A stretch of 61,699 bases of DNA from an uncultured Collinsella sp. GTDB taxonomy: Bacteria; Actinomycetota; Coriobacteriia; Coriobacteriales; Coriobacteriaceae. Location: positions 1-61,699 of the forward strand of contig UQIK01000012.1 of the NCBI GenBank assembly GCA_900541125.1. Direction: 5' to 3'. The notes beneath the pieces are model-generated. The model was not told the origin of the DNA, made no database searches, and worked only from the letters and a program-made list of their open reading frames with translations. The position numbers were made by a program, and so were the translations under genes. Positions 49,470-57,562 of the stretch are shown here, in pieces; the first letter of the stretch is position 1, and every line of letters begins with the position of its first letter.

Positions 49470-49606
49470 GGCCCCGGGAGAGCGGGGACACCGGCTTAGG
49501 TTTATCGCGAGTTCCGCACGAACAGGAGGCCACTTAATGTGGCCTCCGTCGTGAGCAGGACTGTAGAGCAGGAAACCTAAGCCGGTGTCCCCGCTCTCCC
49601 GGGGCC
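49470..49606 (+). repeat. Variable-arm/constant-core repeat, copy 2
   Basis: 34-bp perfect inverted arms (49470-49503 and 49573-49606, starting GGCCCCGGGAGAGCGGGG) flank the 69-nt core ATCGCGAGTTCCGCACGAAC to GACTGTAGAGCAGG. The core hairpin is GGAGGCCAC-TTAAT-GTGGCCTCC. The core is identical to copy 4; the arms are unrelated. The right arm ends 8 bp from the stop codon of the JetD-like gene. Confidence 0.92.
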
Positions 49607-49614
49607 GGCGGAAT

Positions 49615-51786
49615 CTAGTTGTTCAGCATGCGGTCGAAGCTTCCCGAGTCGCCATCCCGATAGTCTGCGGTCATCAGGATCTCCTGCGGAATGCGCCCGC
49701 CTTCACGTAGCACGTTGCGGAACTGCACGCGCGTAACCATGGGCAGATCCTTGATCGTCGCTGCCAGGTTCTGCGGCACGCCCTGGTTGGCAGCCGCGGG
49801 CTCGCACTCGCCGCCGGCCTTCACGCGACGCTTATGCTCGGCGAGCATGGCGCGGTACATGCCGGCATGCAGGCGAATCTCAACCACATTGGCATTGCGA
49901 GCCTGTTCGACGATGCGCGCGCCCTCGCGATCGATATCGCCCACGTAGTAGACGTAGTTAAAGCGATAGCCAATCTCGGCCAGATAATCATCCAGTGCGT
50001 GCGAGACGCTCGCCTTGCAGCCGCCGCCAAAAATCACGCCGCCCACCTTGGTACCAAAGAGCTTGGCATGTTTGCGTCCGCGCAGGAGCTTGACGATCTC
50101 GTCATAGGTATCCAGGTTCTCGACCATAATGAACGGCTTGTCGGCACCCAGCGTAAAGAAGCCCGTAAAGTGCACGGGGCGATTGGGGGCGACCTTGATC
50201 GCCTGCATGCTGATGCCCTTTTCGGTCATACGTCTGATCAGGCGCTCACCGTGCTTGCCGTCAAAAGCCTTCTCGTCGTTAAAGATCTGGTAGGCACGCT
50301 GGCGGCGCGAGGCAACCGGCGTATCGGCACCTCGGTTCTGCTCGATCCAAGCCTGGATGATTGCGATTTCCTCGGCAATCTTGCGGTTGGACATCTCGTT
50401 GTGCTGAGTGCGCTGCGGAGCCTTTTTACCGTCCTTGCCCTCGACCTTTACGATCTGTGTCTGCTGCTCCTTGATCTTAGAGAGCGCCGTAGGCGTAGGG
50501 ACAACTTTGAGCAGCTGCCTGCCTAAAACGCGGGCAAGGGCAAACGCCGAGACCTCGCCGTGGACTGCCGACTTGGGCTGCTGGGCAGCAGTATCTGCTG
50601 CGGTAGACTCCGGCTTCTTCTGAGACTTGCGCTTAGAATCGCCTTGGGAATTGCGCTCGCGCTTCGGCATAGGCGCCTGCTTCTGCGGACGATCGGACTT
50701 GCTCTCCTTCGCCGGCTGGCGCTTAGGCTGCCCCGAAGAAACCTCGACCTTCGCATCCTCGTCCTGCGGCGTGATCTTCTCGGCTGCAGTCTCGGCATGG
50801 GAACTGCGGCCCCCACGATGGCGACGGCGGCGAGGCTTGCTCGACGCGCCCTGCTCCGCCTGCTCATCAGTAGGCTGCTGGCCCTTGGCCTCGGCATCAA
50901 CCTCAAGCTGCGGCTCAACAGGCTTCTGCTCGCGAGCCGCCGGCTCAACGGCCTTCTCGACCTGGGTGGTCGAAACCGACTCGCCCTTCTCCTGATGCTT
51001 TACGGGATACGCGCGTCCCGCAAAACCGCGGCCGGGACGACACGAACCCGGAGCCTTCTTGACCGGTTCATCGGACGCGTCAGCAGCCTCGACGGAATCC
51101 TGGACCTCGCATGCAATACCTCGCTGCTCGGCCTTAAAGTGGGCACCGCGGCGACGCTCGGGCTCCTGGATCTCAGCATGCTCTTGAGTGCGAGTCGGCT
51201 CCTTCATCCCGACAGACTTTTCCTCGACGGCCTCAGCATCCGTCTCACCCTTTTGAGCAACGGCGCGACGGAAGCGCTCCTGCTGGGCGCGGCGCTGCGC
51301 ATCGCGCTTGCCACCCCCACCAAAACCGCCGCGTCCTGCCTTGGCCGTAAAGGCACGCACGACGTTCTCATCGAGCAACTCATCGGTATCGACATGCTCG
51401 CGCGGAGCAACTTCTTCCACAGCAGGCACGTCAGCAGAATCCTCGACGACAAAGTCTTCGACGGACTCGGTAGGTTGTTCCTGGACATCGCTGATCTCGG
51501 CATTGATGGTATAGAACGCCGGGCGCCCGTTAATGCCGCTACCCTCGATCTTTGTCACGATATTTGCCGCGATAAGCTCATCGCGCATCGCCTTGGTGTC
51601 ACATTCCTTATCGACGGAGCGAAAAATTTGCGCCAGCGCACTCGACTTAATCTTGAGCGCCTTGCGGCAGAGCAGGTCGTAGGCAATCAGCTTGGCACGC
51701 TCGGCAGAAAGCGACGTCTGGCTGCTCAGACGCTCAGCCAGGGCATCGACATTATTTTGGTTATCGGAATATACCGTCTTGGCCAC
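49615..51786 (-). CDS. JetD-like TOPRIM protein with long disordered linker
   Basis: A 723-aa protein; the GTG at 51786 behind AAAGGGG is preferred to an ATG at 51810. Residues about 1-95 look like a winged-helix module (LSAERAKLIAYDLLCRKALK, INGRPAFYTINA). Residues about 100-405 are charged and disordered, rich in Lys, Arg, Glu and Pro. Residues about 460-723 resemble the C-terminal region of Wadjet JetD (DUF2220): YQIFNDEKAF, IMVENLDTYDEI, VGGVIFGGGCKAS and YYVGDIDREGARIVEQAR. These match the TOPRIM acidic residues (Glu in VEN, Asp in GDID). No JetA, JetB or JetC is in the window. It may be a DNA-cleaving or DNA-handling protein; a defence or chromosome role is inference. Confidence 0.75.
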   Translation of the reverse strand: MAKTVYSDNQNNVDALAERLSSQTSLSAERAKLIAYDLLCRKALKIKSSALAQIFRSVDKECDTKAMRDELIAANIVTKIEGSGINGRPAFYTINAEISDVQEQPTESVEDFVVEDSADVPAVEEVAPREHVDTDELLDENVVRAFTAKAGRGGFGGGGKRDAQRRAQQERFRRAVAQKGETDAEAVEEKSVGMKEPTRTQEHAEIQEPERRRGAHFKAEQRGIACEVQDSVEAADASDEPVKKAPGSCRPGRGFAGRAYPVKHQEKGESVSTTQVEKAVEPAAREQKPVEPQLEVDAEAKGQQPTDEQAEQGASSKPRRRRHRGGRSSHAETAAEKITPQDEDAKVEVSSGQPKRQPAKESKSDRPQKQAPMPKRERNSQGDSKRKSQKKPESTAADTAAQQPKSAVHGEVSAFALARVLGRQLLKVVPTPTALSKIKEQQTQIVKVEGKDGKKAPQRTQHNEMSNRKIAEEIAIIQAWIEQNRGADTPVASRRQRAYQIFNDEKAFDGKHGERLIRRMTEKGISMQAIKVAPNRPVHFTGFFTLGADKPFIMVENLDTYDEIVKLLRGRKHAKLFGTKVGGVIFGGGCKASVSHALDDYLAEIGYRFNYVYYVGDIDREGARIVEQARNANVVEIRLHAGMYRAMLAEHKRRVKAGGECEPAAANQGVPQNLAATIKDLPMVTRVQFRNVLREGGRIPQEILMTADYRDGDSGSFDRMLNN

Positions 51787-51897
51787 GGGGCCCCTTTCAT
51801 ATGCACACATATACGTCTATATGGTACAACGCGCGCCCTTATCCACGCAAAACATCTGCGAGAACACTCGAGCGTCACCCGCTTTTGCATGAAAAAA

Positions 51898-51928
51898 GGA
51901 CCGAGCCCGCGAAGTCGCGGACCCGGTC
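51898..51928 (-). terminator. Terminator of cstA
   Basis: GGACCGAGCCCGCGA pairs with TCGCGGACCCGGTCT with two mismatches. The minus strand continues with CTTTTTTC. Confidence 0.8.
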
Positions 51929-51970
51929 TTTCCGAGTCATATAGATGTGACGTTCAACTCGTCAGGTCGA

Positions 51971-53860
51971 CTAAGCCTTGGCGGCCTCGGCGTCGGCAGG
52001 AGCCTCAGCGGCAGCGGCGCGGCCGTACTCGGCCTTGCCCATCTCGGACCACTCGGGCTCCTCGTCGGGCATGGAACCGGCCTCCTTACCGAAGAACTCC
52101 TTGAGGCAGTTGACGGCAACGATGAGGCCCAGGACCATCAGCAGGACGGCGAAGACGAGCTGCAGGCCCTTGGTAGCGGCGACGGAGACAGCAGCCGTGG
52201 TAGCGGTAGCCGGGATGGTGCCGAAGAAGCCATAGGCCTGGACGGCGGTCATGCAGCCCATGGCGCTCTGGACCAGCGAGGTGAAGGTGCAGCAGAGCAG
52301 GAAGGCGACGGGCACGTAGAGCATCCAGCCCTTGCGGCCGGTGCACTTGCAGAACACGGCGAGGGTGATCATGGTCATACCGCCGAGCAGCTGGTTGGAA
52401 GCACCAAAGAGCGGCCAGATGTTGGCATAGCCACCAAAAGCGAGGGCGAGACCGGGAAGCAGGGTAACGACCGTGGCGAACCAGGGGTTGCCGAGGACCT
52501 TCATGTAGCCAGCCTTGGACTCGATGGCCAGGGCGTCGTTGGTCTGGGCAAAGAACTCGGAGAACGAGGTGCGGGCGATGCGGGCGACGGCATCGAGCGA
52601 GGTCAGGGCCAGAGCGGAGACGTTCATGGTCATGAAGACAGTAGCGAGCGTGCCGTCAACACCGAAGGCCTGCATGCCGCGGGAGATGCCAGCGGCGAAG
52701 ATCTGGAACGGGGTGGAAGCGACACCAGCATTGAGGGCGCCGGTACCGGCGGTGTTCATGTCGGAGAACATGATGCCGGCGACGATGATGGCAAGGATGC
52801 CGACGAAGGACTCGACGATCATGGCGCCGTAACCGACCTTGACGGCGTCCTGCTCCTTCTCGACCTGCTTGGAAGAGGTGCCGGAAGAAACGAGGCTGTG
52901 GAAACCGGAGAGAGCACCGCAAGCGACGGAGACGAACAGGACCGGGAACATCATGCCCGAGGCATTGCTAAAGCCGGTGAAGACCGGAGCGGTGATGGTG
53001 GCCTGGCCGTTAGCGCCCAGGACGACGATACCGAGGACGGCGCAGACGATCATGACGATCATCATGATGGAAGTGAGGTAGTCGCGAGGGGTCTTGAGCA
53101 TCTGGATGGGCATGGCGCCAGCGAAGACCAGGTAGACCATGACGACAGCGAACCACTGGAACTTGTCCAGGTAGACCGGGAACTGCATGCCGACGGCAAA
53201 CATGAGGACCATGAGCACCACGCCGGTGACGAACTCGGCAGCGCCGGTGAGGTTGAACTTCTTCTGGGCCCAACCAAAGGCCATGGCGACGAAGGTGAAC
53301 AGGATGGAAATGGTGCCAGCGCAGCCAGCGGCATAGGACTTGGTGAAGTCGACGGCACCGGTAGCAGCACCAGAAGCGTCAACGGCCGGAGTGAACATGA
53401 ACGTCTTGCAGACCATGTCGGTGAAAGCGGCGATGACGATGATGCAGAACAGCCAGCAGAACAGCAGGAACAGGCGACGGCCGGTCTTGCCGATGTACTT
53501 CTCGATGAGCTGAGCGAGCGACTTGCCGTTGTTCTTCATCGAAGCGTACAGGGCACCAAAGTCGTGGACGGCACCAAAGAAGATGCCGCCGACGAGGACC
53601 CAGAGCACGACGGGCAGCCAGCCAAAGGCCATGGCGACGATCGTACCCGTGACAGGGCCAGCACCGCAGATCGAGCTGAACTGGTGCGAGAACGCGGTGA
53701 AGGCGGAGACGGGCGAGAAGCTCTTGCCGTCCTTCATGCGCTTGGCCGGCGTGAGGGCCTCTTTGTCAACGCCCCACTTGTTGGCCAGCCAGCGGCCGTA
53801 GCCCAGATAGCCGCAGGCGAGCACCGCCGCGGCCACAACCATGAGCAAAACTCCGTTCAT
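51971..53860 (-). CDS. cstA: CstA-family carbon starvation transporter
   Basis: A 629-aa polytopic protein with about 16 membrane spans. The N-terminus MNGVLLMVVAAAVLACGYLG leads to the CstA core signature FSSICGAGPVTGTIVAMAFG and FGAVHDFGALYASMKNNGKS. The C-terminal DUF4161-type region (SLDAVARIARTSFSEFF, FGASNQLLGGMTMITLAVFC) is present, followed by an acidic/Ala tail. Family members import pyruvate or peptides under nutrient limitation. A long 5' region with several hairpins and a terminator-like stem (53901-53934) precedes its AGAGGAGG site. Confidence 0.94.
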   Translation of the reverse strand: MNGVLLMVVAAAVLACGYLGYGRWLANKWGVDKEALTPAKRMKDGKSFSPVSAFTAFSHQFSSICGAGPVTGTIVAMAFGWLPVVLWVLVGGIFFGAVHDFGALYASMKNNGKSLAQLIEKYIGKTGRRLFLLFCWLFCIIVIAAFTDMVCKTFMFTPAVDASGAATGAVDFTKSYAAGCAGTISILFTFVAMAFGWAQKKFNLTGAAEFVTGVVLMVLMFAVGMQFPVYLDKFQWFAVVMVYLVFAGAMPIQMLKTPRDYLTSIMMIVMIVCAVLGIVVLGANGQATITAPVFTGFSNASGMMFPVLFVSVACGALSGFHSLVSSGTSSKQVEKEQDAVKVGYGAMIVESFVGILAIIVAGIMFSDMNTAGTGALNAGVASTPFQIFAAGISRGMQAFGVDGTLATVFMTMNVSALALTSLDAVARIARTSFSEFFAQTNDALAIESKAGYMKVLGNPWFATVVTLLPGLALAFGGYANIWPLFGASNQLLGGMTMITLAVFCKCTGRKGWMLYVPVAFLLCCTFTSLVQSAMGCMTAVQAYGFFGTIPATATTAAVSVAATKGLQLVFAVLLMVLGLIVAVNCLKEFFGKEAGSMPDEEPEWSEMGKAEYGRAAAAEAPADAEAAKA

Positions 53861-53900
53861 TACATTTCCTCCTCTAAAAAGAACTTCCTAGACATAAAAA

Positions 53901-54083
53901 ATGAGGGCCGTCGGTTGCGCTCGACGGCCCTCATCTTTATCAGCCGCCCGTTATCGTACGGGCTAGCTGTATGTGCTAACCCGCATCAGATAATTACTAC
54001 GCTGATAATGTTTAGCTGATGCGTGAACATGTCTAAGAAATCCTCTTCAATCATGATGTGAACGATCCGTGCGTGTTCACATC
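53901..54083 (-). promoter_or_regulatory. Structured cstA leader with terminator-like hairpin
   Basis: Reading the minus strand from upstream, GATGTGAAC/GTTCACATC (54055-54063 with 54075-54083) comes first. Then CGCATCAG/CTGATGCG (53982-53989 with 54016-54023), which competes with ATCAG/CTGAT. Then GCCCGT/ACGGGC (53945-53963). Last is a perfect 13-bp stem ATGAGGGCCGTCG/CGACGGCCCTCAT (53901-53934) followed by five T, 36 nt before the start codon. No gene upstream on this strand explains the terminator, so a cis-regulatory attenuator or riboswitch is plausible. Confidence 0.55.
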
Positions 54084-54227
54084 CCCCAGTGGTTGAAAAG
54101 GAGTATGAAACTTTAGTTACCTAAAGTCAACGCAAATTTGTAATGAATTTTCGACTTTTTTGAATTTCTCGGTATAAAACGCCACTGACCTCGGACTTTA
54201 CCCCACGACAGTTTTTGCATGAGAGAT

Positions 54228-54363
54228 GCCCCTCGGGAGCGGGCGGGCGTATACAAGGTTTCCTGCTCTACAGTCCTGCTCGCACGGAGAGCACATTAAG
54301 TGCTCTCCGGCTCGTGCGGAACTCGCGATAAACCTTGTATACGCCCGCCCGCTCCCGAGGGGC
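54228..54363 (-). repeat. Variable-arm/constant-core repeat, copy 3 (inverted)
   Basis: 34-bp perfect arms (54228-54261 and 54330-54363, starting GCCCCTCGGGAGCGGGCGGG) flank a 68-nt core in reverse orientation relative to copies 1, 2 and 4. Read on the minus strand it starts ATCGCGAGTTCCGCACGAG and has the GGAGAGCAC/GTGCTCTCC hairpin of copy 1. With copy 4 it occupies most of 54197-54670. Confidence 0.92.
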
Positions 54364-54503
54364 TCCCATCCCAAATGCGGAGCAAAGCTCCGCACACCAT
54401 CTTTTTCTTTCAGCTAAAGCACGCCGGAAATTCGACGCAGCTGGCTAACCTTGCCGGACGTTGTCGACGCCAATCCGGCTCAGAAGCCGCATCGGTACAG
54501 AAA

Positions 54504-54660
54504 GGTCCCCGGCGCTGCCCGGGCGCCAGCGGCCGCATATGAACTTTATCGCGAGTTCCGCACGAACAGGAGGCCACTTAATGTGGCCTCCGTCGTGAGC
54601 AGGACTGTAGAGCAGGAAAGTTCATATGCGGCCGCTGGCGCCCGGGCAGCGTCGGGGACC
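54504..54660 (+). repeat. Variable-arm/constant-core repeat, copy 4
   Basis: 44-bp arms (54504-54547 and 54617-54660, starting GGTCCCCGGCGCTGCCCGGG) pair with a single G-T wobble and flank a 69-nt core identical to copy 2 (54548-54616). The right arm ends 12 bp from the stop codon of the TsaB-RimI-TsaD gene. It faces copy 3 across 140 bp. Confidence 0.92.
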
Positions 54661-54672
54661 GCACCCGTACGA

Positions 54673-57057
54673 CTACAGCGTCATGTTTGGATCGGCGTCG
54701 ACGTCGAACGGCGAGATTTCACCTCGGTCGAATTTACGGCGAGCGACCTCCGCAATCATGGCTGCGTTATCGGTACAGGCAGACAAGGGCGGCACCGTTA
54801 CGCGAATCCCCTGACGCCCAAGCTTCTTGATCATCATCTCGCGCAGATGCGGGTTGGCCGAGACGCCGCCACCGATGCAGTATTCCTTGCATCCGGTAGC
54901 GTGCAATGCGTTTTTGGCCTTCTTGTACTGCACGTCAAAGACAGCTGCCTCAAACGAAGCTGCCAGATCGGGCAGGTGAATCGTGCGCCCGGCCTTGGTC
55001 TCCTGTTCAATGTAGAGCGTCACAGCGGTTTTAAGGCCCGAAAGCGAGAAGCGATAGTCTCCTCTGCTGTTAAGCGCACGGGGGAAATCGATCGCCTTGG
55101 GGTTGCCCGTCTCGGCCAGCTTGGAAATGATGGGGCCACCGGGATAGCCCAGACCCAATGCCTTGGCTACCTTGTCGAAGGCCTCGCCCACAGCGTCGTC
55201 GAGCGTCTCACCGAGCACCTCGTAGTCGCCCCACGCCTTCACGTGCACGAGCATGGTGTGCCCGCCCGAGACAAGCGTGAAGATAAACGGCGGTTTGAGG
55301 TCGGGTTGCGCCAGCAGGTTGGCAAACAGATGACCCTCAAGATGATTGACGCACACGAGCGGCTTGCCGGCAGCGTAGGCAAAGCCCTTGGCGAAGGCGA
55401 CGCCAACCACGAGCGCGCCCACCAGGCCCGGACCCTGTGTCACGCCCACGGCGGCAAGCTCGCTGGGGGCAATGGCTCCGCCCGTAAGGCCCAGCGATGC
55501 TGCGGCATCCTCGAGCGCCGCATCCACGACACTCACAATCACCTCAACGTGCTTGCGCGAGGCGATTTCGGGCACCACGCCGCCAAAACGGGCATGGAAA
55601 TCAATCTGTGTCGACACCTGGTTGGCCAGCATATTGCCATCCGCATCGATAATCGCCACGGCCGTCTCGTCGCAGGAACTCTCGATAGCGAGCACTAGGC
55701 GGCGGCGCTCAATTTCGGCACGCTCCCCCTCGGAGCGCCCGGGCGCAGGCAGCGGCCATACGCGCTGCTCTGCCGCCGTCGGCTCGGGCGAAGCATTGTC
55801 GACCGGAAGCACGAGGGGCAGCGGGGCCGTCATGACGATGGCATCCTTGCCGGCACCATAGTAGCCGCGGCGACGGCCAGCCTCGGTAAAGCCCAGAGCG
55901 TTATAGAGCGCGATCGCGCCCTCATTGCCGTCCTCAACCTCGAGCGAAGCCGTGGTGCAGCCGAGCATCTGGGCATCATAGCTCACGTGCGACAGCAGCT
56001 TGCGGGCAATGCCCTCACGGCGATGTGCCGGGTCGACGGCGACATCCAGAATCTGCACATCACCGTCCACGACCATACCGCCGGCAAGGCCCAGCAGCTT
56101 GCCATCGTCGTGTGCCACCCACCAACTACGCGGCGCAGCGACGTCCTCGCCCAGTTCGGACAGGAACATGCCCGGCGTCCACGCCTCGTGTCCGGCACCT
56201 TCAAAGCAGGCAGCCTCCAGCGCGCTCGCGCCCTCGGCATCCGCCGCGCCCATGGGACGGAACTGCAGATGACGACCGGCGAGCTCATCGGCAACGCCCG
56301 TAATTTCGCTCTGTGCACTCTCAGCAAGACCAAGACGCTTGCGCTCGTTTTCCTCGGCATCCGAAAGGCGCGTGTAAATCGGCAGGACGCGGGCCGGATC
56401 GCCGTCACCCGCAGCGTGCGCGAGCAGCAAGCCCTCGCCCGAAGGCCACCACAGGTCGCACTCCACGCAGCGGGCGGTCTCGTCCTCACCCAGCAGCTTG
56501 CCATAGCGCACGAGACCGTCACCGGTCAGCTGAACCTGGTCCCAGTCCGCTGCTTGGCGCCACTCATCGAGCGCCACGGCGGCCTTGACCACGTGTTCGC
56601 GCTCAAATTGACGCTCGGGGCCCTCATCGACCAGCATATACAGCGCCGGATATACCTCACCGCGCATAGCATCGGCCAAGATACCAAGCTTGCCGCGCAC
56701 GCCAGCCTTCCACGCCGTCCAAGCGCAAGCGTCGAGCGTCGACACGCCCAGCAGCGGAACATTGGCACCACGTGCGAGGCCCTTGGCAGTGGAGATGCCG
56801 ATGCGCACACCCGTAAACGACCCCGGACCGCGGCCGACCACGTAGCAACCAACATCGCTGCGATCCAGACCGGTTTGAGCCAGCACGCCATCAACGGTAT
56901 TCACGAGCTCAACGTTGGCGTGACGGCGACACATGTGGTCGCCGCTCACGAGCTTCGTCTCGCCCGTCTGCCCATCAATCCAGCTTGCCGCGCAGGCAAG
57001 CATGTCGGTCGAGGTATCGAGCGCCACCACCAGCGCGTTGTCGTTATGCAAGCTCAT
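54673..57057 (-). CDS. tsaB-rimI-tsaD: TsaB-RimI-TsaD fusion, tRNA t6A synthesis and protein acetylation
   Basis: A 794-aa frame starting at MSLHNDNALVVALDTSTD (57057). Residues 1-240 are TsaB (VGRGPGSFTGVRIGISTAKG). Residues about 262-415 are a GNAT acetyltransferase of the RimI type (LDVAVDPAHRREGIARKLL, ALYNALGFTEAGRRRGYY). Residues about 452-794 are TsaD (LAIESSCDETAVAI, metal-binding NHLEGHL at 571-577, SGGHTML, CIGGGVSANPHLRE). TsaB and TsaD transfer threonylcarbamoyl to A37 of ANN-decoding tRNAs; RimI acetylates ribosomal protein S18. All three appear intact in one frame. It overlaps tsaE by 14 bp and ends the operon. Confidence 0.95.
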   Translation of the reverse strand: MSLHNDNALVVALDTSTDMLACAASWIDGQTGETKLVSGDHMCRRHANVELVNTVDGVLAQTGLDRSDVGCYVVGRGPGSFTGVRIGISTAKGLARGANVPLLGVSTLDACAWTAWKAGVRGKLGILADAMRGEVYPALYMLVDEGPERQFEREHVVKAAVALDEWRQAADWDQVQLTGDGLVRYGKLLGEDETARCVECDLWWPSGEGLLLAHAAGDGDPARVLPIYTRLSDAEENERKRLGLAESAQSEITGVADELAGRHLQFRPMGAADAEGASALEAACFEGAGHEAWTPGMFLSELGEDVAAPRSWWVAHDDGKLLGLAGGMVVDGDVQILDVAVDPAHRREGIARKLLSHVSYDAQMLGCTTASLEVEDGNEGAIALYNALGFTEAGRRRGYYGAGKDAIVMTAPLPLVLPVDNASPEPTAAEQRVWPLPAPGRSEGERAEIERRRLVLAIESSCDETAVAIIDADGNMLANQVSTQIDFHARFGGVVPEIASRKHVEVIVSVVDAALEDAAASLGLTGGAIAPSELAAVGVTQGPGLVGALVVGVAFAKGFAYAAGKPLVCVNHLEGHLFANLLAQPDLKPPFIFTLVSGGHTMLVHVKAWGDYEVLGETLDDAVGEAFDKVAKALGLGYPGGPIISKLAETGNPKAIDFPRALNSRGDYRFSLSGLKTAVTLYIEQETKAGRTIHLPDLAASFEAAVFDVQYKKAKNALHATGCKEYCIGGGVSANPHLREMMIKKLGRQGIRVTVPPLSACTDNAAMIAEVARRKFDRGEISPFDVDADPNMTL

Positions 57058-57550
57058 CTTGTACAGCCTTATCAATCAAATGGGAAAGCTCCATTGCGCG
57101 GTCACCGTGCGCCTCAAGCGTTATCGTTCGCACATCGCTGTCGCCCTCATCACGCTTGAGCGTCACCGAAAGATACTCATCCGTCAGCTCGTCCTGGAAT
57201 TGTTCGCCCCATTCCAGCAGGCAAGCACCCTCATAGCCCAGCACATCGAAAATGCCCGTATCCTCGAGCTCGTAGGCATGCTCCAGGCGGTATAGATCAA
57301 AGTGAAACAGCGGAATACGACCTTGATCGTGAACGGCCATGAGCGCAAACGTAGGACTCGTAACCATATGCCCATCGCCCAGCCCGCGCGAGACGCCCTT
57401 GGTAAAGTGAGTTTTGCCCACTCCCAGGCCACCGGTCAGGATGAGCACATCGCCGTCCTCAAGGCACGGTGCAATTAGCTCGCCAAAGTACTCCGTATCG
57501 GCAGCGCAAGTCGTTTTGTAAGTACCTACCCCCAGGCGCTCCAGGGACAT
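57044..57550 (-). CDS. tsaE: t6A biosynthesis ATPase TsaE
   Basis: A 168-aa P-loop protein with Walker A GGLGVGKTHFTKG (about 40-52), TSPTFALM and the C-terminal LLEWGEQFQDEL typical of TsaE/YjeE. It energises the TsaB-TsaD-TsaE cycle of t6A synthesis. It sits directly upstream of the fused partner gene with overlapping ends, which ensures stoichiometric translation. Confidence 0.97.
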   Translation of the reverse strand: MSLERLGVGTYKTTCAADTEYFGELIAPCLEDGDVLILTGGLGVGKTHFTKGVSRGLGDGHMVTSPTFALMAVHDQGRIPLFHFDLYRLEHAYELEDTGIFDVLGYEGACLLEWGEQFQDELTDEYLSVTLKRDEGDSDVRTITLEAHGDRAMELSHLIDKAVQDELA

Positions 57551-57562
57551 ATATGCTCCTTA

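Noticed and set aside
54451..55698. A 415-codon plus-strand frame
   Set aside because: It spans repeat copy 4 and runs antisense through tsaD, which is clearly coding on the other strand.
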